From NCBI GenBank assembly GCA_000444245.1, contig ATSW01000246.1:1-20517 (forward strand): a stretch of DNA of 20,517 nucleotides, read 5' to 3'. This DNA is from Botryllus schlosseri (taxonomy: Eukaryota > Chordata > Ascidiacea > Stolidobranchia > Styelidae). The translations under genes were made by a program, and so were the position numbers. The notes below the pieces were generated by a model. It had not been told where the DNA came from. It searched no databases and saw only the letters and a list, made by a program, of their open reading frames with translations. Shown one piece after another: positions 1 through 8,733 of the stretch (the stretch's first letter is position 1; every line of letters starts with the position of its first letter).

Positions 1-610
1 CAAGCCGACCGCGAAACCTACGTCTGGCACTAGAGAATGCAACTGCCGTATGGAAATGAAAACGATACAACGTGGGCCCGGCAGTTTTCAAATGATGCAG
101 CAGCGCGTATGCGACGAATGTCCTAACGTCAAGCTTGTTAATGAAGAGAGAGTCTTGGAAATGGAGGTTGAAGTCGGCATGGAGGAGAACACGAAATATA
201 CCTTTTACGGTGAGGGTGAACCCGACATCGACGGCGAACCTGGTGATTTAGTCTTCGAAATTATTATCAACAAACACCCGATTTTCGAGCACAGAGGATT
301 GGATTTATACACAAACATCACAATATCATTATCGGACGCACTTTTAGGATTTAAAATGGAAATGAAGCACTTGGACGACAAAAAAATCAAGGTCGAACGG
401 AAAGAAGTAACGTGGCCTGGAGCTAAGATAAAAAAACGCGGCAAAGGACTTCCTTCTGTCGAAAATAATAATATCCGCGGTGATTTATATATTACATTCG
501 ATGTAGATTTTCCTAGAGGTGAATTAACGGAAGAGCAAAAGCAAGGCATGAAAGACTTGCTCGACATGAGCTCGACTCAAAAAGTTTACAATGGACTTCA
601 AGGATATTAA
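1..610 (+). CDS. DNAJB11: DnaJ homolog subfamily B member 11 (ERdj3), C-terminal part
   Basis: ER-lumenal Hsp40 co-chaperone that delivers unfolded clients to BiP/HSPA5. The open frame runs from base 2 (base 1 ends the preceding codon) to TAA at 608-610 and encodes 202 residues, about the last 57% of a family member of roughly 358 aa. The J domain and the start lie outside the window. Visible: the cysteine pairs CNC (residues 13-15) and CDEC (about 39-42) that mark the cysteine-rich insert of the substrate-binding domain; then GEGEP, DGEPGDL, KHPIFE and [10 protein letters not shown] of the C-terminal domains; then [17 protein letters not shown] and ITFDVDFP; and the ending KVYNGLQGY, which I recall as nearly the same in human ERdj3. 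The window appears to begin inside an exon, since the reading matches the human NKP...CNC stretch without a break. The ATG at 50 is an internal methionine, not the start. Identity is seen by motif recognition and is very secure. Confidence 0.96.
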   Translation, partial: KPTAKPTSGTRECNCRMEMKTIQRGPGSFQMMQQRVCDECPNVKLVNEERVLEMEVEVGMEENTKYTFYGEGEPDIDGEPGDLVFEIIINKHPIFEHRGLDLYTNITISLSDALLGFKMEMKHLDDKKIKVERKEVTWPGAKIKKRGKGLPSVENNNIRGDLYITFDVDFPRGELTEEQKQGMKDLLDMSSTQKVYNGLQGY

Positions 611-887
611 TTCTTTTCGTTAAAGCCTAAGTTTTGGTATTGTAGCTGAAGTTTGTGATGGTAAACCACGGCTGCTGTAATTACTCGAGTATAAGAAGCA
701 CTTTCGTACTGTTTATTTTATAGAAAGGTGTGTCCTGCAGTCGACCGCAAATTTTGTGTCTTTGTGTCAACATTTTTTTGAAATAATGTGGACAAAATAT
801 ACATTAGTCCTGCGTGCGGGTGCGTCTTATACGAGAGTTATTACGGTACTTTTGGCGCTAAATTCTGTCATCATATATTGCTCTGTG

Positions 888-893
888 AATAAA
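888..893 (+). terminator. DNAJB11 poly(A) signal AATAAA
   Basis: Canonical AATAAA 278 bases after the DNAJB11 stop, the first such hexamer downstream, so the 3' UTR would span about 611-910. No other gene on this strand could use it. The signal is seen; its use is inferred. Confidence 0.7.
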
Positions 894-910
894 TGTACTC
901 ATTTATTAAG

Positions 911-2509
911 GCCAGGCTTTCCATTGGATGAATTAAACCAAATGCTCTGATTTTTCAATGAAAAAATTTTGGTGGATTTAATTTTGGTTAAGGCTACAAT
1001 ACCGAATTGAAGTTTCACTCGAAGGTTCTGTTGTCAACAAGTTCCCATAACTTTTTGCGATCTGGACACTAGTTAAGAAATTATGTTTGAATATTATATG
1101 CATATTTTGGTATCACTTAAGCAAAATATTCTCCTACTAGCAGAAAGTTATTGCGGTTGAATATTTCGCTCAACAAATTTCTCTAGACTTCGAATGTGCA
1201 CAACCCTGACCCCCAACCTATGGGGCTCACTGTGTGAGGAATACCTTAATTTCTGGTGTGTTGTCTGTAGGGGCGCTAAATCGCAATTTATTTTTCAGCA
1301 AGTAATAAAATATTATGTTTCCTTGGAAAAAAAGGATTCTGTCACAATGAGCATGTATATTTCGCATGAATGCTGTCTCATGTGTCAGTCATTTTGGATA
1401 TTTTGTTTCCAACAAAATAGGCTAATATAGCAAAGACCCTCAGCCTCAGTTTTGGAATATCCTAAATCATTTCTTGTTGTTTGAAATATCAAACTGTATT
1501 GCTGTTTCGTTGGATTTCTGAGAAACATCTGTGAATTCAATTTTGGTGTTAATTTTCAATTCTAGTAATATTCTAAATCCGTCTGAGATAATTTACTCCT
1601 GTTTTTCTGATCATTTTGCTATTCAAATTCAGCTCAAGCTGCTACTATGAGGTACAGAACTTCAACATACAATTGAATAGTGTGTTCATACTGAAATAAA
1701 CCCGAATATTTTCGGCTGAAACTCGTCACGGGTAATCGTCACCGATTAGTAGAAAATTGGAAAGAACATTACATACCAACAATCGTACATCATTAAATTG
1801 CAGTTCAAAGTATCTGTGAAATTGTCAAGCAGCTACAATTTGACACGATGTTTATGAGTGTTGTCCAATATTTACATTTCACATGTGTGATGCAATTACT
1901 ACCCCGAACCAATGTACTGCTGAAATGCAATCAACATATCCTAACTATCAGATATATTTAATCTATTATGTACTGTTACATGTGGAACGCTTCAACCCTA
2001 TTTTCAGTCTATGTGAAACACTGGTTCAGGACCTAAAAATGTGATGTGGGATTTTGCCGGATTTACTTTTCGTACAAATTTTTGAGCACTGTAGAATCCG
2101 TGTGTTTCGTCGTTGTTGATTTTCGCCGCTTTGATAAAATATTAGACGTCATAGGGTGGATTGATCTCAATGCATCCCCTTAACTGAAAACTGGCTTGAA
2201 ATTTTGAAATGTGCGTTTTGATAAGTACGGCTTGGCAAACCCGAGTACTCAACGGGTACCTGATACCTGGTTCAAATTCAAGTACTCATTGTTTCCAGCC
2301 CTACTGATAAAGACTTGGTCTTTTTCAACACATGTTTTTGGGCTTGTTAGTGTTACGTGAAGAAATTATTACTTTGCATGTTGTCAGTGAATTTGGTTTA
2401 CAAATTGTGGACGCTATTTCTGAATTTCCGGTAGCTTTTTTAATCGATAGATGATCGTTATTTATTCTACTTCAGATTTAGGTTATTTGCTAGGAAAGAA
2501 GCTTCCGGA
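911..2509. other. Intergenic DNA between DNAJB11 and SELENOF
   Basis: About 1.6 kb without a convincing coding exon. The small open frames here (756-950, 1194-1430) have no recognisable motif and AT-rich random composition. A copy of the P repeat lies at about 1645-1800. The SELENOF promoter and 5' UTR must lie towards the right end, but I see no clear TATA box or initiator. ATG 2451 is in a different frame from the chosen SELENOF start, and an in-frame TAA at 2441 precedes that start with no other in-frame ATG between. Confidence 0.5.
1645..1800 (+). repeat. P repeat, copy 1
   Basis: Shares the core GGCTGAAACTCGTCACGG, then GGTAATCGTCA and TAGTAGAAAATTGGAAAG, with copies at 7850-7958, 7965-8085 (inverted) and 14770-14880. 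It also shares the upstream GAGGTACAGAACTTCAA with 7853-7868. Ends are not defined and no coding capacity is seen. The family is unknown to me. Confidence 0.65.
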
Positions 2510-2548
2510 ATGGAGCTCCGGCTCCTGCAGTTTGTATTCCTGGCTTGG
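2510..2548 (+). CDS. SELENOF: SELENOF exon 1 (signal peptide start)
   Basis: ATG in the context CCGGAATGG encodes MELRLLQFVFLAW, with the charge and hydrophobic core of an ER signal peptide, followed by the donor GG|GTAAGC. No other in-frame ATG lies between the upstream in-frame TAA (2441) and this one. Phase 0 at the donor. The link to exon 2 is the weakest point of the model. Confidence 0.65.
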
Positions 2549-5500
2549 GTAAGCTGATTTTTTTTCCTGTCTTTCAAAATTTTTCAAGTCAGTCGATAAT
2601 ATTTTGAAATCGGCTCGAGTCGCGTCTCAAATTTCAGTTGTTGAATATCTTCATTTTGTGATTTGATATGCGTAATTGCATATGTCAGTGTTGAGACGAC
2701 TCGAGTTGAGTCGAATTTTTCATCCGACTTGAATCTAATAACTTTACAAAATGACTTGACTCGTGGCTAGAAGTCGGCATTGCAGTTTTTGGGTTAATAT
2801 CAAGTCATAAAGTGGGCGGTCCCAACAGCCGTTTCACCAAATACGAAGTCACTGGCATGGAAATTCGAATAATCAAGTAGTAGTGTTCAGTCTCTGCCAG
2901 CTAAACTAGATCATTCTAGTCGTGTAATTAGACTATTTAGCAGGGTTGTAATCAAGTAACGAGGTTCTGAGTCACGAGTCGATCTCACTTTTATAGTTTT
3001 GACTCGAGTCAAGTCGAGTCATTTTCAATTCACCGCCGATTCCAAGTCACGGAGTAGAGTGTTTGAGTCCAAATCATCGTGTTTTGACTCGAGTACGAGT
3101 CCAAGTCATTGTGTTGACTGATCAGTTCCGAGATAGTGTCATGTGAAACTCGCTTTTTACAACTCTGCTCTGTGATATCGATAGCTTCCCATTCATAATA
3201 CACTAATTTTCCTCACTTTTAATAATTTTTGGTAGCATTTTCAAGTACCAGTACTGATGGACGAAATAACAATAGTGCGGTTACTTTACTATTCGAAATT
3301 ACAATGAAATGCATGTCTCGGTAGACCCAGGCTTATATGACTTGGCCCGAGTCACGCGCAATGACTCGAGTACAGGTCGAGCCAATGCACAAATTGACTT
3401 GAGTCGAGTCATTTTTCATTTTAAGAAGATGACTCGAGTCACCGAAAAATTGCGACTCAAGTCCGACTCGACTCATCACAACCCTGCTATTTAGAGCGAA
3501 ATGCTAGTAATCTAATTCTAATTTAATTTTGGAAATGTTTCTTTGCTCTAATTCTAGTCTAATTTGTAAAATGTTCTCGTTGTAATTCTAATCTAATTTC
3601 TGGTTTCCTGAAAATGCTTCGGGAGAACTGTATAGTGCAAATCGAGCAAAGCTTTGTGACCTAGCATTTGCCATTCTCTTGTGTGTGTAGTTATTATAAT
3701 TCAACTATAAATATAATCCTAGTCTAGTTTGATAAAAACAAACTGTGTAGCTATAAATCTAATCACATTTGGAAGAGCTGAAATTTTCCCTAGTTAACCA
3801 CATCTGGTTATATCTGGGCGACTAATTACCAGGGTTGTAACCCAGTCACAAGGCTCCGAGTCACAAGTCAATCTCAGTTTTATAGTTTTGACTCGAGTCA
3901 AGTCGAGTCATTTTCAATTAACCACCGAGTCAAGTCCGAGTCCAGCAGAGTCACAAGTCAACCTCACTTTTATAGTTTTACTCCAGTCAAGTCGAGTCAT
4001 TTTCAATTCACCGCCGAGTCAAGTCCGAGTCAGCTAGCAGAGGTTCGAGTCCGAGTCATTATATTATGACTCGAGTCCAAGTCATTGCGTTGACTGCTCA
4101 GTTTCCAGTTAGAGTCTTGTTAATTCCAATTTTTATAACTCTGTTTTGTGACATCGAATAGTTCGCATTCAAAATGTACTAATTTTCCTCACTTTTAGTA
4201 GTTTCTGGTCGCATTTTCAAGTACCAGTACCAATAGACAAAATCCCAATAGTGTGGTTATTTTACTTTTCGAAATTACAATGAAATGTCAGTCTTGGCCG
4301 TCTGAGTCCCGAGTCATATGACTTGATTCGAGTCATGCACAATGACTCGAGTCCAAGTCGAGTCAATACACATATTGACTCGAGTCTAGTCGAGTCATTT
4401 CCGTATTTTGAGAAAATGACTCGAGTCATCAGAAAATCGTGACTCGAGTTGAGTCATCGTAACCCTGCTAATTACGTTCTTACCACTAGGTTCAAAGCGT
4501 CACCTGCAGTGTGGAGCCTCTGAACGCGGCTCAATGCGCGTCTCTCGGGTTCAAGTCTGGCTTGATGTGCGGCCTATGCAAGAAATTGAGCGATTTCGGC
4601 TTGGAAAAGCTGGAGGATGACTGCATGAAATGTTGTCAACGCGAGGCAGAAGACACAGAAACAAAGGTTTGTAGGTTTCATACGTTTTACTCTTCCAACT
4701 AGTTTTGGTTTACTAGGATTTGAAATCCTAAATTTTGTAGTCCAATAATTTCGCTTCTCTGGGATTGAATTGAGCCAAATTCGTTGTGCATCGTTTTTTC
4801 AGACAACTCAACAAACTCATGGGGGGGCCAGTATAATATGCTGTTTTTAATAAATAAATCCAAAACTTCTTCTTCCCTAGCAATGCATCTAAGGTTGGAA
4901 TTGAGGCAAAATTGGTGTGCAGCCTTTTTTAGGTGACCCAACAATATTATCAAGTCGCCAGTAAAATTTGAGGAAAAAAAGTTATTTTTGAACAGCCCTA
5001 ATAAAGAAGTGGTGATTATTGTCATTTTACTTTTGAAGCAAGAGTACCTCGAGAGTAAAAATCAATAGCACTAGAAATAATCACCCCATGAATAAGACGG
5101 AATTGAAAGTAGTTTTGTAACTGGTTTCCTCCGTGAAACCAAGTGATTTGTGAATATAGTTACTCTTGAATAAAAAATGCTTAGCACTGTGGGTTTTGAT
5201 GAATTGACTGTATTTCTGCCAGAGCCACTATGCTATTTTGGAGATATGCAAATGAGAATTGGAAAGACACCCCCATATCGACGGTAACAATTTTGTACGG
5301 GGTCTGGTATCGTGTAGCGGGTTTCATGGAGTGCATGACTACATTTTCACGAGATGATATATATTAGTATATATTGTACAAAATCATTACATCACCTATG
5401 TAGTGTTACAGATGGGGCTGGGTATGTGGAGTAGTGAGAGATTACTCTTTTGAGTACTGAGATTCCACGCTCCTTACCACTAAGAGTTAGGTTATAAACA

Positions 5501-8500
5501 AAAATTATAGTTTCACTACTATTTTGCACTGTGGAAGATTTGAAACTTAAATTCATGATTGACACACAGCATTGTCACAAAGTGCAATGAAATGGGCATG
5601 TTCGAAAGCATAGAAAAGTATCTTTAAAGTTATGTGCAACTGGCATCGTATTTTTACATGTTCCTTATCTTTCATACTTCTATGACGTCATCATGCCCAG
5701 TCCTAGTTATCAACCATTTATCACGTGATTTGCAATTCGAGTATCTAATTGCAAATTGATTTGTAGAAATACGCATCGGCCCTGCTCGAAGTGTGCGGAT
5801 GAAAAATCGGACGATACCCCCAAGTTCGAGGTATTCGTAATTATTTATTATTAGCTATTAATTTTTGTGGCCACGATTTCAATGATTTGGAAATTACGTT
5901 GGTCTATATGCTGGAGCTCTTTTCGTCTGGATTAGAGCCAGACTGATATTTGATTTTTGAACAGACAACCACAACTCCCCCTTCATGGATAGCCCCAATG
6001 TATTCGGCCGATTTAAAAAGATATGGCATCTGTAGTTTCAGGCGCATTTACGAAACTTGACAATATTCATTTTGTGCATGAACTGAACTAGAAAGGCTGC
6101 ATCTGGACGCCTGCAAGGTATAAAAAATAGATCAATATTCCCAGAATAGTCGAAGATTACAGTTCTGATTCCCTGCTACCATGTTGTGACCAAACTGATA
6201 ACATCGGTTGAGCTGTAATCTGAATAGGACAAATTTTTTCGTTCACGATCGCCGACATATTGCTAACCCGGCATACAAAACAATAACTGAATGTGCATTT
6301 GGTGTGTGCTGCCCAGGGTTGTAATGACTCAACATGACTCGAGTCATTTTGTCAAAATACGAAAATGACTCGACTCGAGTCAATTTGTTTATTGACTAGA
6401 CTTGGTCTTGAGTGCTTGCGCATGACTCGAACCAAGTCACATGACTTGAGACTCAAACAGCCAAGACCGACATTTCATTGTGATTTCGAAGAATAGTAAA
6501 GTAACCACACTATTGGGATTTCGTCTGTTGGTACTGGTACTTGAAAATGCGACCGGAAACTGCTAGAAGTGAGAAAAATTAGTATTATTATAACTGCAAA
6601 CCATTTGATATCACCAAACAGAGTTATAAAAAGTGGGTTTACAAGACTTTAACTGGAAACTGATCGATCAACACAATGACTTGGACCTGAGTCATAATAC
6701 CATGACTCGGACTGGACCCTCTGCTCGCTGACTTGGAGTCTGACTTGACTCGGTGGTGAATTGAAAATGACTCGACTTGACTCGAGTCAAAACTATAAAA
6801 CTCAGATTGACTCGTGAGTAGGGCTGGGCAAAATCGACTACTTGAGTGATTCGATTCTGAATCACGGATTATCGTTCGAGTCGAGTCGAGTATTCGAGTA
6901 TCACTCATTATGACGTCACAACAGAATGTATAATGTCATAGTTCAAATATGTGCCTTTTATGCCACCACAAAGAAAATAATGCCTGTTATCCGTCACATT
7001 AAAGATACTTCAGTATTTTTTCGACAATACCGATTTCATTGCACTTCTTGACAATGTTATGGGATGATCATGACTTCGGAAATGTGTTATTTCCAGTAAC
7101 GTTCATAGCTTTGTACTAAGTCTCGTATGCTGCGACACGACCAATCAAGGTTTCAGGGCTCGTCAGTGGAAAATAGTATCACAACTATAATTCTCGTTAG
7201 TAAATTAAATTTCCGTTGCGAGAAGCGTATAATGTCAGTACTCGAAAATATTGTCTTTTAGTACTCGACTCGAATCATGTAAAATAATACTCGATTCAGA
7301 TTCGAGTACTCGAATCATTTTGCCCAGCCCTAGTGACGAGTCGAGCCTTGTGACTTGGTTACAACCTTGGTGCTGCTATAATACTGCATAAATTTTGCTG
7401 CATTCTCTAAAAAACGGTGTTATCAATTCTTATTGCCGCCGATTGCATTTGCAGAGTTTGTGAAAGGAGAGAAGTCAAAAAGATTTCCTAATTTGAAAGT
7501 GAAGGTAAGTTTTGTGCTGCGTACGATTTTGAATTACCAGTGTTGGGATGAGTCACATTTTTTAAATGACTTGACTCGACGAATGGCCTGTGAGCAGTAT
7601 TCTTAGCGACTTACCTAAATAGCCCTTGCCGCGTGGCAACTTTGAGCCGGGGCTAGCCGACATGCATTTGCAACTACACATAAAATCAAACCGAATATAT
7701 TTTGTGACTTGTAACCGACTCAAAATTTGGAAATTTGTGATGACCTGACTTGACTCGTGACTTGAAAAATGGGGCTGGACAACCAGATAACTTCAGCTTT
7801 TCCAAATTAGATTCTAATTATAGCTACACAGTTTTTATTGAAGAGCTTCATGGAGGTACAGAACTTCAATATGAAATTGAATTATATGTTGATATCGAAA
7901 TGAGACCGAATATTTTTGGCTGACACTCGTCAGGGGTAATCGTCAGCAACTAGTATTTTGTGATACGATTGTTGATAGACAATGTTCTTTCCAATTTCTC
8001 TACTAGTTTGCTGACGATTACCCCTGACGAGTGTCGGCCGAAAATATTCGGGTTCATTTCAATATCAATATACAATCCAACACTTTTTTTCCGATTAGAT
8101 TATAATTACAATCACGGAATTGGCAAAAACTCAGAAATTGAATTAAATTCTAAATTGGGAAGAAATACAAAAACAATGAACTTCGGTTCATATCAAATCA
8201 CAGTTCATTATCTTAAGCACGAGAATAGTAAATGTCTTTACAACAATCTTGGCTCGTTTCACGATATACAGTTCTCCGATAGAATTTTCAGAAAAAGCAG
8301 TGATTATATTAGAATTATATTAACAACATAGAAACATATCACAAATTAGACTAGAATTACCGTCATTTTGCTATAATTAGACACACTTGTCCGCGATAGC
8401 TGACTAGTCTGACTGTATTTTCCTATCTCCAGTACCTACGCGGTCAAGACCCTATCATCAAACTTCTAAACGAAGACGAAGAGGTCCAGGACACGTTAAG

Positions 8501-8564
8501 TATTTCCGCCTGGGACACCGACACAGTCGAGGAGTTCCTACGCGAAAAACTAGTCGAGATGTAA
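2510..8564 (+). CDS. SELENOF: Selenoprotein F (15-kDa selenoprotein, Sep15), five exons, UGA-encoded selenocysteine
   Basis: Thioredoxin-like ER selenoprotein that binds UDP-glucose:glycoprotein glucosyltransferase and is thought to act in disulfide quality control. Exons read as 2510-2548, 4517-4666 (or from 4510), 5767-5830, 7455-7504 and 8433-8564, giving about 144 residues with selenocysteine at 5800-5802. Seen in order: a hydrophobic N-terminus (MELRLLQFVFLAW); a cysteine-rich UGGT-binding segment (AAQCASLGF, CGLCKKL, DDCMKCCQREAE); the redox motif LLEVCGU; KIGRYPQVREFVKGEKSKRF; KVKYLRGQDPIIKLL; and the C-terminus WDTDTVEEFLREKL, all co-linear with human Sep15 (about 165 aa). All junctions except the first have clean GT-AG sites and matching phase (0, 1, 0). 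The protein is about 20 residues shorter than human at the N-terminus, so the first junction is uncertain or a small exon may be missed. Introns hold R, N, D and P repeats. A SECIS follows in the 3' UTR. Confidence 0.93.
2586..2800. repeat. Diverged R-like sequence in SELENOF intron 1
   Basis: Contains CGGCTCGAGTCGCGTCT, GAGACGACTCGAGTTGAG and TGACTTGACTCGTGGC, which resemble the R family motifs, but has no recognisable R ends or overall collinearity. It may be an old or related element. Confidence 0.4.
2941..3486 (+). mobile_element. R element copy 1 (hAT-like MITE), complete
   Basis: Begins CAGGGTTGTAATCAAG and ends CATCACAACCCTG; flanked by a perfect 8-bp TSD CTATTTAG (2933-2940 and 3487-3494). 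546 bp. Internally rich in TGACTCGAGTCA and AAGTCGAGTCA units. The middle holds ACTAATTTTCCTCACTTTTA and AAGTACCAGTACTGATGG, shared with the other copies. No coding potential. Sits in SELENOF intron 1, inserted in older AATTAG-rich repeat DNA. The 8-bp TSD and CAGGG end point to hAT transposase. Confidence 0.92.
3495..3829. repeat. AATTAG-rich (U) repeat DNA between two R copies
   Basis: Loose repeats of TCTAATTCTAATTTAATTTTG, then GAAAATGCTTCGGGAGAACTG and TATAGTGCAAATCGAGCA, similar to 15285-15550 (CTGAAAATTCCACAGTAG, AACTGTATAGTGCGAAGC). R1 interrupted this repeat at 2933-2940. Family and ends unknown. Confidence 0.5.
3830..4467 (+). mobile_element. R element copy 2 (hAT-like MITE), complete
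   Basis: Begins CAGGGTTGTAACCCAG and ends CATCGTAACCCTG; perfect 8-bp TSD CTAATTAC (3822-3829 and 4468-4475). At 638 bp it is the longest delimited uninterrupted copy and a good family reference. Its right TSD ends 41 bases before the SELENOF exon 2 acceptor region. Confidence 0.92.
4517..4666 (+). CDS. SELENOF: SELENOF exon 2 (cysteine-rich UGGT-binding segment)
   Basis: Encodes PLNAAQCASLGF through CGLCKKL to REAEDTETK, including the six cysteines expected before the thioredoxin-like domain. It ends AAG|GTTTGT in phase 0. Two acceptors are possible. GTGGAG at 4511-4516 gives phase 0, matching exon 1. The stronger-looking CACCTGCAG at 4501-4509 would start the exon at 4510 and add T then VE, which needs phase 2 upstream. 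Reading on past 4666 in the same frame soon meets a stop and is intron. Confidence 0.88.
4720..5040 (+). repeat. D repeat, copy 1 (dimer of a ~150-bp unit)
   Basis: Two related halves: one holds GGGATTGAATTGAGCC...GTGCATCGTTTTTTCAG, the other GGTTGGAATTGAGGC...GTGTGCAGCCTTTTTTAG. Each is followed by a CAACTCAACAAACTCA-like stretch and a T/A-rich segment. A second dimer lies at about 19940-20206. Located in SELENOF intron 2. Family unknown; no promoter boxes or tail seen that would make it a clear SINE. Confidence 0.6.
5413..5705. mobile_element. N element copy 2 (hAT-like MITE), diverged
   Basis: Ends TGGGGCTGGGTA and GCCCAGTCCTA match the N family TIR (TAGGGCTGGGCA) with a few changes. The internal stretch AAAGTGCAATGAAATGGG to AAAGTATCTTTAAAG matches the inverse complement of N copy 1 around 7000-7050. 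Flanks GTTACAGA/GTTATCAA are a poor 8-bp TSD (5 of 8). Located in SELENOF intron 2. Confidence 0.65.
5767..5830 (+). CDS. SELENOF: SELENOF exon 3 (selenocysteine exon)
   Basis: Acceptor TTTGTAG|AAATAC, donor CGAG|GTATTC, phase 0 in and phase 1 out. Encodes KYASALLEVCGU then KIGRYPQVR. Conventional ORF calling breaks at the UGA, so the exon is invisible unless selenocysteine is allowed. Confidence 0.93.
5800..5802 (+). other. SELENOF: UGA selenocysteine codon in the C-G-U redox motif
   Basis: In-frame TGA directly after TGC GGA, giving Cys-Gly-Sec, the active motif of the Sep15 family. Coding similarity to Sep15 continues on both sides of the triplet and into two further exons, so it is a recoded codon and not a real stop. 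The SECIS at 9472-9535 supplies the required 3' UTR signal. Confidence 0.95.
5831..6313. other. SELENOF intron 3, left part
   Basis: About 480 bases between exon 3 and R copy 3. I see no coding exon, repeat end or RNA gene here. Confidence 0.5.
6314..7369 (-). mobile_element. R element copy 3 (inverted), interrupted by N copy 1
   Basis: Begins CAGGGTTGTAATGACTC and ends GGTTACAACCTTG, reverse orientation relative to R1. TSD GTGCTGCC/GTGCTGCT (6306-6313 and 7370-7377, 7 of 8). Without the nested 514-bp element the R copy is about 542 bp. Located in SELENOF intron 3, ending 85 bases before exon 4. Confidence 0.88.
6819..7332. mobile_element. N element copy 1 (hAT-like MITE) nested in R copy 3
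   Basis: Perfect 16-bp terminal inverted repeats TAGGGCTGGGCAAAAT at both ends; 514 bp. The subterminal DNA is full of GATTCGAGTACTCGA-like motifs. It splits R3 inside the stretch that reads GACTCGTGACTC in other copies; the flanks CTCGTGAG and GTGACGAG suggest a decayed TSD. No open frame. Confidence 0.88.
7455..7504 (+). CDS. SELENOF: SELENOF exon 4
   Basis: Acceptor CATTTGCAG|AG, donor AAG|GTAAGT. The two leading bases complete a Glu codon begun in exon 3. Encodes EFVKGEKSKRFPNLKVK, matching the human stretch around AFVRSDKPKLFRGLQIK. Only 50 bases long. Confidence 0.92.
7541..7790. repeat. R-related fragment in SELENOF intron 4
   Basis: Starts CAGTGTTGGGATGAGTCA and later has TGACTTGACTCGACGAATG, GTGACTTGTAACCGACTC and TGACTTGACTCGTGACTTG. 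It resembles R subterminal motifs but has different termini, so it is perhaps a related hAT MITE. No TSD found. Confidence 0.4.
7884..8072. repeat. Large palindrome made of two inverted P repeats
   Basis: Left arm 7884-7955 and right arm 8001-8072 are inverse complements with a few mismatches. Both carry GCTGACACTCGTCAGGGG and GTAATCGTCAGCAA as a core. The loop is 45 bases. Wider similarity to P copies at 1645-1800 and 14770-14880 suggests two P copies in opposite orientation, or one element with long inverted ends. Located in SELENOF intron 4; AATTAG-rich DNA flanks it on both sides (7798-7850, 8085-8400). Confidence 0.8.
8433..8564 (+). CDS. SELENOF: SELENOF exon 5 (terminal coding exon)
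   Basis: Acceptor TATCTCCAG|TAC, 43 residues from YLRGQDPIIKLL to EEFLREKLVEM, then TAA at 8562-8564. It matches the conserved Sep15 C-terminus (human ...KWNTDSVEEFLSEKLERI). Confidence 0.95.
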   Translation, partial: YLRGQDPIIKLLNEDEEVQDTLSISAWDTDTVEEFLREKLVEM

Positions 8565-8733
8565 ATATTTTTGGTCAAAAAGTTTTTCCGATCGTATTAC
8601 CATATTATATGAAGCTGCCCTTTGTGTCGGATTATATTGCTAGCAACTGGAGGTGGTCGATAGTGAAGTAATTTCCTTTTCCAAAGTAGGTTTTGACTTC
8701 TATTACTACTTGAGTAGCAGGGCTTACTACTTC

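Noticed and set aside
205-567. Open frame of 120 codons on the minus strand
   Set aside because: Antisense shadow of DNAJB11; no family motif and fully explained by the real gene.
632-1003. 11-bp inverted pair GGTATTGTAGC / GCTACAATACC around the DNAJB11 3' end
   Set aside because: Considered as MITE ends, but no TSD and no second copy; the right arm lies beyond the poly(A) signal, so a 3' UTR hairpin is also unlikely.
3309-3494. Small open frames inside R elements (also 6639-6908, 13863-14112, 14445-14642, 17136-17468)
   Set aside because: They translate the TGACTCGAGTCA arrays (repeating VTRVES/DSS-type strings) and change frame between copies, so they are by-products of the repeat.
5800-5802. 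TGA as a true stop making SELENOF a pseudogene
   Set aside because: Conserved coding continues through three more exon segments with correct phases, the codon is exactly at the family's selenocysteine, and a SECIS is present.
7960-8331. 123-codon open frame overlapping the palindrome
   Set aside because: Begins in the palindrome loop and crosses the P arm into AT-rich repeat DNA; no motif and no matching frame in the other P copies.
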